DNA of 64,000 nt from Lyophyllum atratum (lineage: Eukaryota; Basidiomycota; Agaricomycetes; Agaricales; Lyophyllaceae). The stretch is from positions 54,637 to 118,636 of the forward strand of contig JACGCN010000077.1 in assembly GCA_014905825.1 (NCBI GenBank). Reading direction: 5' to 3'. The translations under genes and the position numbers were made by a program. Of this stretch, positions 38,141 through 48,899 are shown piece by piece. Each line of letters begins with the position of its first letter. The first letter of the stretch is position 1. A model generated the notes under the pieces. It saw only the letters and a program-made list of their open reading frames with translations, was not told the DNA's origin and ran no database searches.

Positions 38141-40213
38141 TCTTCAGCAGCTCCCGAATCCCCATGACGATGTCGACAACATTTTTCGCGGCTCATAGAC
38201 TTTGAGCTCGCCGTTTGTTGGCGAACGGCAACTTGGTAAGAAGAGAAATGAGCGTTGGGGTCGAAACAAACAGCACGCACTTGGCTGATCGCTCTGATAA
38301 GATAACGACGGCCCAGTTGATCCGGCTGAACTTCAACGTTTCAACCATTGGCAGAGTCAACCATTGTCTCGACTTCTGTCTTCCACGTCTAGACACCCTC
38401 GACTCTGCGGCTTTCTTATTTGGAAGTCATCGCGCCTGTTGACCGTTTGCTAGGCTTACAAGGGCGGAACACTTGAGCACGTTACATGGCCCGGAAATTC
38501 CACGTCCTGGATATCACATAGCCCGTTGATAACGGTCCGGGTCTGGACGGTTTGTTTCTTCCCAACTTATCGCTCATATGCTCGTGGTTTGCTGATCCTG
38601 CTGTGAATTATAGGGACAAGTGTCTTTGTCGCATAAATCGATCTCGGTTGCCCGATGAGGTATACCCCATCCAGACGGCGTGCTTGGCTTTCTGTTCAAG
38701 TTCTGCGCCAAAAACGAGCTAGCCACAGGGGTTTGGATCCAGTTTACAATGGACTACGACCGTGTTAAAATTTCGCTATTGGTACGTCACTCTCATCCAT
38801 ATCACGGAGGCCGTATATCACTCATCCAGTCGCTCACTTATGCACGACATGTTCCATGCACAGTCGTAAGAGCTTCATTCCTCGTCCTGGTCTGACGCTG
38901 CTCGAGTGACGGCGTTCATTAGCTTCTGTCACTCGAGGGGACGGTATGGGAGCTCCGGTTGCCATGGGCAGAAAACGGCATGCGTATGCGTCTGTCTCGA
39001 CAGCTTATGGTCCTCAGGTGTGTCTTCTTCTCCTCCTTCCAGAAGTCCACAAGTTGACACCGTTTTCTTTGATGGGCGGAACCCCATGACCCGGACTTCG
39101 TCATACTTGGATCAAATCATTCGCCTGAACCGTATGTCATCCCAATCGATTTTAGCGATTTTTAAGACTCAGACGAGGTAGACGCAGCGTGAAAACACGC
39201 TCATCTGAGCTTATGCATTCACGACCGAGGCATCGAGTTTCACGAAAGTCCGCTCTCGCTCCGTACCACTGCGTTGGACATCCTCCAGACTACACTAGGC
39301 AGAACCAACGTCGAAGAGTTGGGGTAGAGCTGTGGAGGTACACACAGCTTATTTGTGACATGATACCCTAACGGTCTTTGGAGAAGCACTACATAGGGGT
39401 CCTCCGCTTGTCAAGGAATCTCAGCATACTGATAATTCAGGATGCACGGCTTTTTTTACAGCGATAGTTGGTCTACGATTCCCCGCACAATCCCTAATTG
39501 TGGTGAATGCGCGGACGGAGATAAGTCTATCGAGCAATTCGCGCGACATTTTTGGTATCCTTCTAAGTATCTGTCTTGCCGCCGTGTTCGCGCAATTCGA
39601 GTGCGCTGATGATATAAATATAGGGCTTGGCTAAGCATTGTTCATCAAGAAGAACTGGGCGTGTCGCTTTTCTTGTCTTTCGCACCGCAGCTTAGACTGA
39701 CATATCATGAATCTTTGCTTCTACGTGCTGTTGGTTATTGGGGACGTGACTTGCAGAAGTCAGCGGTTTCTATAGGGATCAATCACGATGCCTCGCCCCC
39801 ATCTTCGATAATCTATATTCTATGCTTAGGTTGAGGGGTACAGTCCGACACGGATTTCTGTCAAGTTGATTGGTCGGACGATGTCGAGATTCTGCGCTCA
39901 TCTCACCTGCTGAAATCCAAGTGATTAATCACCGGACATATCTCCGTCGCGTACTCAATTCTACAATCCTTGGGTAGAAGTGCGGTGGGCTATCATCGGA
40001 TCATAAGGTGAGATACCATCTCACTGCCCCCAACTAACGCAGACACAGCTCTGGACCGCGCTACTCTTTCTTGCCTGTCAAGTATGCGTTACGTGAGCGG
40101 CCATACGGATTTTGACAGCGCGGGACGAGCGTCTATTCTTCCTCTTTTAAGCCGACGACGTTCACACGGGTGCTTGGACCGCTAATCGTCTTTCCATGCT
40201 CTAGAATCCAGAT
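38140..40213. other. 2 kb without a confident gene
   Basis: A short coding-looking frame at about 38677-38780 (LGFLFKFCAKNELATGVWIQ) ends at a possible donor but has no partner exon. The remainder shows nothing I can support. Confidence 0.35.
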
Positions 40214-41059
40214 ATGCTCCCCTTCCGACACCCAGAAGATGCGGCTGCAGGCTATCTCGATGCTAAGCCAACGTCACACCTTCGGAGTCTGCTGCGGGAA
40301 ACCCGGTCGCACCCTTCACCTCAAGGTCCAGGCCTGGGAGCCATCTCTCGACTCCACTTGCTTCTCGCAGATAGCCTTCGAGAGGAACGCCAGCCGGGTC
40401 GGCCATCCCACCATACCCTCCCGCATTTATGCATTCCAACGCATGGGCACACATCTGAGTCTATCACCCCAGATACGTCGGAAACGGTCACGCCCAGCAC
40501 ACCCGCTTCCATCAGCTCACCTATCGCAGGTGTCATTGACTTGACATCCTCTATTCAGACTCTGAACGAATCCCCTGTCACAACCGGAGGCTTTTTCGAC
40601 ATATACAAGGGAGAATGGACTCGAGAGGCTACCAGGTCCGGGAAGAGTCAGGAGAAGGTCTTGGTAGGTGTATTCGGAGCGAAATCTAGCCCTCATTCAT
40701 ATTCTGACGCGATTGCAGGTTGCCATCAAGCTTCTTCGCGTCTTTGCTATAAGGGAGCATGAGAAAGCCAGGAAGGTAAGCCTTTCGTTACATCCCGCCT
40801 GAATTCTCCCTCTATCCTCACCACACGTCAGCGACTGAACTGGGAAGTCTATATCTGGCATCGTCTCGAGCATCCCAACATTGTCAAGTTTTTTGGGACT
40901 TCCTACCATCTGGGTGGCCGGCCGTCAATGGTTATGCAATGGTACAAGAACAGCAGCGCGACGGATTATACCGTCCTGTATAAGAGTACTCTTATATACA
41001 AATATCAAAATTTTGGGGATGTTAGGGGTCCAAAAGAGAGGTTATATATGTACCAATGA
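40214..41059 (+). pseudogene. truncated protein kinase, N-lobe only, cut by repeat sequence
   Basis: Exons 40214-40663, 40719-40775 and 40832-41059. The frame encodes a disordered lead, then IQTLNESPVTTGGFFDIYKG, VAIKLLRVFAIREHEKARK and WHRLEHPNIVKFFGTSYHLG, ending in MVMQWYKNSSATDY. This is the start of the TKL-like kinase family expanded in agaricomycetes (glycine loop GGFxDIYKG, VAIK lysine, HPNIV). Right after MVMQWYKN (about 40965) the sequence changes to AT-rich DNA and an unrelated tail with a stop at 41059. The HRD and DFG regions are absent, so no kinase activity is possible. The breakpoint marks the border of the repeat-rich region. Confidence 0.8.
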
Positions 41060-42273
41060 ACCTTTAAAAAAGCTAAGAAATCGGCGGTCCGGTTGTGGAG
41101 AAAAAGGAGGGTAAAGTTGCGTGCTCCTGGAAGTAAATAAGTCACGTGACGTGGACCGTCATTTACCGTAATGCTTGGTGTGAACCGTCCTTCACCGTAA
41201 TTGAGGTGAAAAGTGGAAACCCAGGTGCGAAACCAGGTGCGACGGATAACCCAGGTGCAAAAACAGGTGCGAGGCCAGGTGCGACGGATGCGGGGAGGTG
41301 CGACAGGAGGTGGGAATGGTACAAGGGCAGGTGCGGAACCAGGTGCGACGGATAACCCAGGTGCGACGGATGAGACCAGGTGCGAGAGGAGGTGCGACGG
41401 ATGAGGGGAGGTGCCACGGGAGGTGCGAATGGTACAAGGGGAGGTGCGGAACCAGGTGCGACGGATAACCCAGGTGCGAGACCAGGTGCGACGGGAGGTG
41501 CGACATATAAACCAGGTGCGACGGATGAGACCAGGTGCGAGAGGAGGTGCGACGGATGAAGGGAGGTGCGACGGGAGGTGCGAATGGTATAAGGGGAGGT
41601 GCGGAACCAGGGGCGACGGTTAACCCAGGTGCGAGACCAGGTGCGACGGGAGGTGCGAAGTCAAAACCAGGTGCGAATTGTACAAGGGGAGGTGCGAAGC
41701 CAGGTGCGATGGTATAAACCAGGTGCCAGACCAGGTGCGACGGATAACCCAGGTGCGAGACCAGGTGCGACGGGAGGTGCGAATTGTACAAGGGGAGGTG
41801 CGAAGCCAGGTGCGATGGTATAAACCAGGTGCGGAACCAGGTGCGACGGATAACCCAGGTGCGAGACCAGGTGCAACGGGAGGTGCGAATCGTACAAGGG
41901 GAGGTGCGAAGCCAGGTGCGACGGATAACCCAGGTGCGAGACCAGGTGCGACGGGAGGTGCGACATATAAACCAGGTGCGACGGATAAACCAGGTGCGAG
42001 AGGAGGTGCGACAGTATAAACCAGGTGCGAGACCAGGTGCGAGAGGAGGTGCGACGGAGAAGCCAGGTGCGAGAGCAGGTGCGAGAGGAGGTGCGACAGT
42101 ATAAACCAGGTGCGAGAGCAGGTGCGAGGAGGTGCGACGGTATAAACCAGGTGCGACGGGTGAGGGGAGGTGCGAGAGGAGGTGCGACGGGTGAGGGGAG
42201 GTGCGAATGGTACAAGGGGAGGTGCGAAGCCAGGTGCAACGGTATAAACCAGGTGCGAGACCAGGTTTGGCAT

Positions 42274-42354
42274 GGACACATGGTATACTTGGTTATCACG
42301 CACGCTTTGTCTGCGACTCAGCTGGCGGTCCCGGGTTCAATGCCCGGGTGTGTC
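42274..42354 (+). tRNA. tRNA-like sequence 1 in the minisatellite
   Basis: 81 nt from GGACACATGGTATACTTGG to CCCGGGTGTGTC. The ends can pair as an acceptor stem, GGTATACTTGG resembles a D-arm/A box, and gggttcaatgcccggg is a T arm with B-box character. The anticodon stem has a mismatch (CGCAC/CTGCG) and no standard anticodon loop is clear; isotype not assigned. Could be a tRNA pseudogene or the head of a SINE-like repeat. Confidence 0.4.
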
Positions 42355-42989
42355 AATCACCACTAGTGGCAAGATTTTCTTATTGTCATCTTTCTTTGCA
42401 CCTTTCTCTCGAAATGTTGTGTTTCTAGTGATTTTTCGCGTGAATGCTGACGGGGTAAAGTTGCGTGCTCCTGGAAGTAAATAAGTCACGTGACGTGGAC
42501 CGTCATTCACCGTAATTGAGGTGTAAAGTGGAAAAAGTGGAAACCCAGGTGCGAAACCAGGTGTGACGGATAACCCAGGTGCGACGGGAGGTGCGACGGG
42601 AGGTGCGACATATAAACCAGGTGCGAAAGGGTTAAGGGGAGGTGCGAAGCCAGGTGCGACGGTATAAACCAGGTGGGTGACCAGGTGCGACGGATAACCC
42701 AGGTGTGGGGGAGGTGCGACAGCAGGTGCGAGAGGTACAAGGGCAGGTGCAACGGGAGGTGTAACGGTATAAAGCAGGTGTGAGAGGAGGTGCGACGGAT
42801 GAGGGGAGGTGCGACAGGAGGTGCGAATGGTACGAGACCAGGTGCGAGACCAGGTGCAACGGGAGGTGCGAGGTGAAAAACCATGCAACCTCGGTATGTT
42901 GGAACCCTTATTGTCCTTTCCCGAAACAACATCGACCTGTGGCGGCGGCATTCCGACTGATTCCTTACTTTTTTCCCCGTTCCATCTCC

Positions 42990-43790
42990 TTCCCGAAAAT
43001 GCCATCGACATCAACACTCACTGACTTTGAGATATGGAAGAAACCGACGTACTTGACAACGACGACCTACCGGAAATTGGTCCCGAGGCCGATTCCGACT
43101 CTGATTCTGATTAAGGGTTTCCCTTCACTATTTTATTTCTAACCCAACTTCCCATTTCACTTTCGAAGTTGCCTTTTCAAATTGCGCAACTCCAAGGGGT
43201 TTTCTGGCAATGAAGGGATCTGAGCCTGTCGCCGTTCTTACATTTTCTTGATTCCTTTTGTTTTTCCTTGACTTATTTTCACACCAGATATTGACAAGAC
43301 GACTTCAAGAAATTCACAAAACAGCAAATTTATTATGTACAAGTATTTTTTCGTTACCGAGCTAGAGGCTGAGCCTCGGATTGTCGCTTACCTCTTCATC
43401 AGTCGGCTCGTCAACCTCTTTCTTGGGAGGAACCCCATATGCGTGTTGAGGATGGCATGGGTCTCCCAAATTTTCTTCTCAACTTCTTCCATATATCCTC
43501 GCGTGTTCCACGTCACGGAGGACCTGGTCTTTGGTCATGTTCGCGTGATACGGGCCTCGGTGAAGGTCGCAGATGATTCCACAGGCGCATGGCCGGCGCG
43601 AGGGTGGGCCCTGTATGGTCTGAGCACTGCAACCTTGATTTTGCGCATTTCTACGAGTCTGCCTGCACCGGCGGAATGTTGCACCTCGGTACTCACTTAC
43701 CGAGGTTTTCATGATGCGGATACCGAGGTTCGCTGAGCTCGACTTGTTCACCATTTCCATACTCGTCCGCACGTGACGTAGGCCACCGGT
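42990..43790. other. non-repetitive insert inside the minisatellite with remnant ORFs
   Basis: Between repeat blocks lies 0.8 kb of ordinary DNA. On the plus strand about 43035-43113 encodes a short acidic tail (MEETDVLDNDDLPEIGPEA) with no start exon. On the minus strand 43772-43479 encodes a Cys-rich frame (FRRCRQTRRNAQNQGC, GPPSRRPCACGIICDLH). They look like the ends of a captured or decayed gene; no family recognised. Confidence 0.4.
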
Positions 43791-44211
43791 CCCCTGAGGC
43801 CTACCTCCTAGCTAGTGCGAGAGGAGGTGCGACGGATAAACCAGGTGCGAAACCAGGTGCGACGGTAAAAACCAGTTGTCAGGTGAGGTGCGAAACCAGG
43901 TGCGAGAGCAGGTGCGACGGATAAACCAGGTGCGAGAGGAGGTGCGACAGTATAAACCAGGTGCGAGACCAGGTGCGAGAGGAGGTGCGACGGAGAAGCC
44001 AGGTGCGAGAGCAGGTGCGAGAGGAGGTGCGACGGTATAAACCAGGTGCGAGACCAGATGCTGTTAGGAGGTCCGACGGATAAACCAGGTGCGACGGGTG
44101 AGGGGAGGTGTGAGAGGAGGTGCGACGGGTGAGGGGAGGTGCGAATGGTACAAGGGGAGGTGCGAAGCCAGGTGCAACGGTGTAAACCAGGTGCGAGACC
44201 AGGTTTGGCAT

Positions 44212-44292
44212 GGACACATGGTATACTTGGTTATCGCGCAGGCTTTGTCTGCGACTCAGCTGGTGGTCCCGGGTTCAATCCCCGGGTGTGTC
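44212..44292 (+). tRNA. tRNA-like sequence 2 in the minisatellite
   Basis: Same 81-nt layout as the copy at 42274. It has the best stems: CGCAG/CTGCG around the loop GCTTTGT, and a perfect T arm ccggg-ttcaatc-cccgg. The loop lacks T at position 33, so a functional anticodon is doubtful. A longer variable region (about 14 nt) lies before the T arm. Confidence 0.42.
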
Positions 44293-45143
44293 ATCATATC
44301 TTTCGGCATAATGTTTTATAATTGTGATCTTTCTTTGCACCTTTCTCTCAAAACGTCGTGTTTCTAGTGATTTTCGCGTGAATGCTGACGGGGTAAAGTT
44401 GCGTGCTCCTGGAAGTAAATAAGTCACGTGACGTGGACCGTCATTCAGCGTAATTGAGGTGTAAAGTGGAAAAAGTGGAAACCCAGGTGCGAAACCAGGT
44501 GAGACGGATAACCCAGGTGCGACGGGAGGTGCGACGGGAGGTGCGACATATAAACCAGGTGCGAAAGGGTTAAGGGGAGGTGCGAAGCCAGGTGCGACGG
44601 TATAAACCAGGTGGGTGACCAGGTGCGACGGGAGGTGCGACGGATGACCCAGGTGCGATGGATGAGACCAAGTGCGAGAGGAGGTGTGACGGATGAGGGG
44701 AGGTGCGACGGGAGGTGCGAATGGTACAAGGGGAGGTACGGAACCAGGGTCGACGGTATAAACCAGGTGCCAGACCAGGTGCGACGGATAATCCAGGTGC
44801 AAGACCAGGTGCGACGGGAGGTGCGAATGGTACAAGGGGAGGAGCGGAACCAGGTGCGAATGGTACAAGGGGAGGTGCGGAACCAGGTGCGACGGTATAA
44901 ACCAGGTGCCAGACCAGGTGCGACGGATAACCCAGGTGCGAGACCAGGTGCGACGGGAGGTGCGACAGATAAACCAGGTGCGACGGATGAGACCAATGAG
45001 CGGAGGTGCGACGGGAGGTGCGAATGGTACAAGGGGAGGTGCGAGAGGAGGTGCCACGGGTGAGGGGAGGTGCGAATGGTACAAGGGGAGGTGCGAAGCC
45101 AGGTGCGAATGGTACAAGGGGAGGTGCGAGAACAGGTTTGGCA

Positions 45144-45224
45144 TGGACACATGGTATACTTGGTTATCACGCACGCTTTGTCTGCGACTCAGCTGGCGGT
45201 CCCGGGTTCAATCCCCGGGTGTCT
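45144..45224 (+). tRNA. tRNA-like sequence 3 in the minisatellite
   Basis: Same layout as the other two, with a 3' end changed to GTGTCTC, which weakens the acceptor stem. Probably a decayed copy made when the array was duplicated. Confidence 0.35.
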
Positions 45225-45880
45225 CATGCATATCCTTAGGCATAATGTTTTATAATTGTGATCTTTCTTTGCACCTTTCTCTCAAAACGTCGTGTTTCTA
45301 GTGATTTTTGCGTGAATGCCGACGGGGTAAAGTTGCGTGCTCTTGGAAGTAAATAAGTCACGTGATGTGGACCGTCATTCAGCGTAATTGAGGTGTAAAG
45401 TGGAAAAAGTGGAAACCCAGGTGCGAAACCAGGTGCGACGGATAACCCAGGTGCGAGACCAGGTGAGAGAGGAGGTGCGCCGGATGAGGGGAGGTGCGAA
45501 TGGTACAAGGTGAGGTGTGGAACCAGGTGCGACGGGTAACCCAGGATGGACAACCCAGGTGCGACGGATGGGGGAGGTGCGACAGCAGGTGCAAGAGGTA
45601 CAAGGGGAGGTGCGAAACCAGGTTCGACGGAGTACAAGGGGAGGTGCCAAACCAGGTGCGAGACCAGGTCCGATGTCAAGTGCGAGAGCAGATGCGAGAC
45701 TAGGTAGGAGGGGAGGTTTGAGACCAGGTGCGAGAGCACATGCAAGAGTAGGTGGGAGACCAATACCAGGTAAATTTCGAAGTTGAAGTGAAGTTATCCT
45801 CAGAAATAATAGGGAGAAATGGCTCATTAATGGTGATGACGCTCACTTACGCTTCCTTACGGTGGACTACGGTGGGAGAC

Positions 45881-45892
45881 TTAGGGTTAGGG
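45881..45892 (+). repeat. interstitial telomere-type repeat
   Basis: Two exact TTAGGG units, the basidiomycete telomere repeat, directly after gtggactacggtgggagac. A matching pair in the same context (acTTAGGGTTAGGG) is at 51775-51786. Confidence 0.5.
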
Positions 45893-45998
45893 CTGCATCC
45901 GTTGATCAGACTGATAAGAGATTGCCGTTGATGAAAAGGATCGTCTTTCTTCATCTCAACCATATCCACCGCTCAACTCACATTCATTCAACATCCTC

Positions 45999-48498
45999 AT
46001 GGGCGCCGAGAACTTTTTCAAATGCGGGCATGCATGCGTCCATGCACTGGACAGTTCTGCTAGAATCCAGTATGCGTCGGTGCAATACACGTACCGCGGC
46101 GAGGCCGTCTTAGTTGGTCTGGTGCCGGTATGGCACAAGAAGGGAAGTATCTGGAAGAGGCATGCCGCTTCTCGGAAACAGCATCCCAAATGCAATGCAG
46201 CGCAATGCCGTTTATTTCCGCACCTGGGTCTTGCGCCGGAAACCCTTCCTCGGTCGGAGCAACTCCGGGATCAACTCACGGCAGAGGATTGGAAGCGGTG
46301 GGGACTTGCCATTGCACTGCGATTCCTTGGGCGAAGTGATGAAGGTGATGTTCCGGATTTGTACTTGCAGCGTGCCAGGCAGTTCAAGGATCGGGGCTTT
46401 GGAGAGTGGGACGAGGACGATGAGGAGGGGGAGGACGATGAGGATACAGAAGAGGAGGGCACGGACGAGTGGGGAGGGTTGGAGCAGGATGAGGACGAGC
46501 AGGATGAAGAGGATGAGGAGAAGGAAGAGGACAAGCCGGGAGAAGAGGAGGGAGAGGACACGGACAACGAGGATGAGGATATGGAAAATCAGGGACAGGG
46601 CGAGTGGGCTGATTTGGACATGCACAAGGAGCAGGAGGAAGCTGAGGAACCGGGAGCGGCAGAGGAGGAGGAGGAGGAAGACGCGGGTCAGGGAGCGGCA
46701 GAGGAGGAGGAGGAGGGAGCCGAGGGACAGGGAGTGGCAGAGGACGACCCGGATGAGGAGGAGGAGGAGGAGGAGGAGGAGGAGGAGGAGGAGGAGGAGG
46801 AGGAGGAGGAGGAGGAGGAGGAGGAGGAGGAGGAGGAGGAGGAGGAGGAGAAAGACGCAGGACAGGGAGCGGCAGAGAAGGAGGAGGAGGAGGAGGAGGA
46901 CGGTTCGTGTGGGACGACTGCACGCAGGATGGACCCATTGTTTCCCTCCCGCCAGCCGACTCAGGGATCCGTGCGCAGCCTCAGTCATGTGTCGGAAACC
47001 CCACAGAACACGCCGGCCCCGGAGCAGGGTCATAGTCAATATCCCAGCCCTGCGCCGGAGCCGGCGAAATTGACCATGCTAAGCCCAGCACCGACCGTTC
47101 TGCCCCAGCGTGCGGTGCAGCCCCTGGCACAGCTCCCCCCGGCACCGCTGTTCCCGGAACCAGTTCCGTTTTCTGCAGGCCAGGCACCAATCAAGGTCAC
47201 ATTTGTTGAGCACATCGTGCGTTCGAGCAGAACCGTAGAGGAAACGGTAGGGAAGACATATCGGACGACAGATGTCCTACCTCGTAAGGTTTACAACAAG
47301 TTGAAGACGCACTTCCCCGAATCGGTAGACCTGGAGCCCGAGGTGCCACAGTTCGCTAGGGTTAAACATGTCAATATCGAGGAGTGGGTAAGGCGCCAAT
47401 CACCTGGCTGCTGAGAGGGGGTTCTGACGCTGATATATTGTATAGACCTGGTTTGCAGCAGAGTTAATGCAGCGGCCCGCGGAATTTGACGTGTCCTTGA
47501 TGGGCTGCAAGGAGTTTATCGAGGTTGTCAGGGAAGGTGTCGACAGCGATCTGATCTACAGGGCGGACCTGATCATCTGCACTATCGAGTTCAGTGATGA
47601 CTTCTTGTGAGTCTTGCGTTCAAGTCATTGCCATAGATGCTCGAACTTTGGGCTTGTTTTCAGGGGTCCCGATAGAGCGCAGACGTTTGGATGGGACAGA
47701 GAATCCTTCAAAAAGTGGTTCGAAAAGTGGCTTCATGTGGCGAGATTAGTGGCGGTTTGGCCGAAACCGCTGGAGTCCTTGCTGTACGGGAACAAGGCGA
47801 CGGACATGGAAGAAATCGTCCAGGTTACTACAAGGGAGCAGGGGTTACCGTATCCGCCCTTTCAGGTGGAAACCGACTTCAACAATGAGCGCTACAAAGG
47901 GCTAGAGATCTTGAACAATCCCATTTACCCGCCGGTCAAGATGAACTTCCATGACACACCTCAAGTATTTGGAAAGCTGCGGGCGATTTTTGTTGGCGGT
48001 CAGATTGTGCACATCCTGAACCTGGCGCCTGTGGATTTCGGAATCTATATAGATTCCGTACTCCCGACGCCGCTCTCAGCCATGCAGTGAGCATTTGCAT
48101 ATATTTCTTTGGGCGAGAAGCTAAACTTTGCTGAAACCAGGGGCGACCTCGCAAATTTTGGCCTCAACAACTTTGGCCTCAACGTGTGGCAAGGCAAGCA
48201 AGGGTTGGAAGAGTTTGAGAAGTTTGCGTACGCCATGTTGCGCGGGGTTATTGAGAAGCGGGAGCGGGAAAAGGGTGTTCGGAGGTCGAATCTGCGGACC
48301 TTCTGCTGCATGGACGTCTCTGTGTTCAAAGATGAACAAGGTCGCTACCAGCACGTCGTCACCGACCTCGAGGCAGGACCGGGTGCAGGGCTCTTCCTGA
48401 GGTTCCTCTCCGTCTATAAGTGTCGCATTATGTTTGCGACCATGAAAGATGTATGGAGGACCAAGGTTATCGAATTCCGCAACGGTGTTGTGTTATGA
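45999..48498 (+). CDS. large acidic protein, paralog of the 61.2 kb protein
   Basis: Exons 45999-47387, 47446-47606, 47664-48086 and 48141-48498 give 776 aa. The N-terminus is Cys/His-rich (FFKCGHACVH, KCNAAQCRLF), perhaps zinc-binding. A Glu/Asp tract of about 190 residues follows, including a pure (GAG)n run, then a Pro-rich linker. The C-terminal 330 residues form a domain shared with the protein at 61196-63478: FKKWFEKWLHVARLVAVWPK matches its VAKYISNLHLL...LVWANP, KLRAIFVGGQIVHIL matches EIRAYFIGGSLSYMI, and LRTFCCMDVSVF matches LRVFCRIDVSIV. The paralog shows ATP-grasp-like motifs; here the nucleotide-binding Lys region is not recognisable, so activity is doubtful. The array repeats and the telomere-like motif lie just upstream. 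Confidence 0.75.
46752..46851 (+). repeat. (GAG)n microsatellite coding for poly-Glu
   Basis: About 33 consecutive gag codons inside the acidic-protein gene, with degenerate gag/gaa runs on both sides. In-frame triplet expansion; length is likely polymorphic. Confidence 0.95.
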
Positions 48499-48563
48499 AC
48501 ACTAGGTTTAATAGCGTTATGGGGACTTTTTTTGAAAGGTAGGGATTTAAACCTAGAATCGTG

Positions 48564-48665
48564 TAGGGTAGGGAGGGTAGGGAGGGTAGGGAGGGAGGGT
48601 AGAGGGTAGGGAGGGTAGGGAAGGCAGGGAAGGGCAGGGCAGGGTAGGGCAGGGTAGGTAGGGGA
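48564..48665 (+). repeat. G-rich low-complexity tract (GGGAGGGTA type)
   Basis: Runs of gggtagggag and gggcagggca over about 100 bp downstream of the acidic-protein gene. Many GGG blocks in a row could form G-quadruplexes. Confidence 0.85.
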
Positions 48666-48813
48666 GCGCACAGTAGCGTAGGATAGCGTAGAGATGTGTA
48701 GCATGTAGTGATATGAAAAAGGCGAGAAAAATTGGTTCGGGCGCCTTTGAGTACTGAAGTTCCAACGTGGGCCAGCCACGTCTCACGTGGAAAAACGCAT
48801 CTTCAAGGATATT

Positions 48814-48894
48814 AGACACACCCGGGATCGAACCGGCGACCTCCCGCATATGAGTATGCTAAGGAGGAGCGATAACCAACTATACCATGTGTCC
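48814..48894 (-). tRNA. tRNA gene, probably with a short intron; isotype uncertain
   Basis: On the minus strand an 81-nt sequence starts GGACACATGGTATAGTTGG (acceptor 5' arm and A box) and ends GGTTCGATCCCGGGTGTGTC (consensus B box, acceptor 3' arm). Acceptor pairing GGACACA/TGTGTCT is complete with one wobble. CCTCC/GGAGG can form the anticodon stem around a TTAGCA loop if about 11 nt (TACTCATATGC) are an intron, which would give anticodon AGC, but the G3-U70 pair of tRNA-Ala is absent. Same length and ends as the three tRNA-like copies in the array. Confidence 0.6.
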
Positions 48895-48899
48895 TTTGG

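Larger units (their letters stand above)
41150..45775 (+). repeat. AGGTGCGA-type minisatellite, interrupted and duplicated
   Basis: Units such as accaggtgcgacggataacc, ccaggtgcgagaccaggtgc and acaaggggaggtgcgaatgg recur with 10-22 bp spacing over most of 41.2-42.3, 42.5-42.9, 43.8-44.2, 44.5-45.15 and 45.4-45.75 kb. Each block begins with the same lead: gtaaagttgcgtgctcctgg, then aagtcacgtgacgtggaccg, then accgtcatt...accgtaatt (41110, 42448, 44390, 45327). Blocks 1, 3 and 4 end with a tRNA-like sequence and a shared tail ending gaatgctgacggggtaaagt. So larger units of about 0.9-1.9 kb have been tandemly copied. The array reads open in several frames on both strands only because of its composition. 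Confidence 0.92.

Noticed and set aside
38120..38200. In-frame TGA (possible selenocysteine) upstream of WNTKDVPTSE
   Set aside because: Fungi of this group lack the selenocysteine system and no SECIS can be argued; an unresolved exon border or gene decay is more likely.
43330..43736. Plus-strand 133-codon ORF in the array insert
   Set aside because: No recognisable protein and it lies opposite the more plausible Cys-rich minus-strand frame.
41150..45775. CRISPR-like array
   Set aside because: Repeats have no regular spacers and vary in length, the genome is eukaryotic, and no cas genes are present.
41163..45827. Long ORFs across the minisatellite on both strands (up to about 300 codons, SHLVSHLGYPSHL-type and GARPGATDNPG-type proteins)
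   Set aside because: They are open in several frames at once because the repeat unit lacks stop codons; protein repeats shift frame between blocks, and no start context, introns or domains are seen.
46212..47073. Poly-Leu, poly-Pro and poly-Arg ORFs opposite or shifted to the acidic tract at 46.4-46.9 kb
   Set aside because: They are other readings of the GAG repeat; only the Glu frame continues through splice sites into the conserved C-terminal domain.
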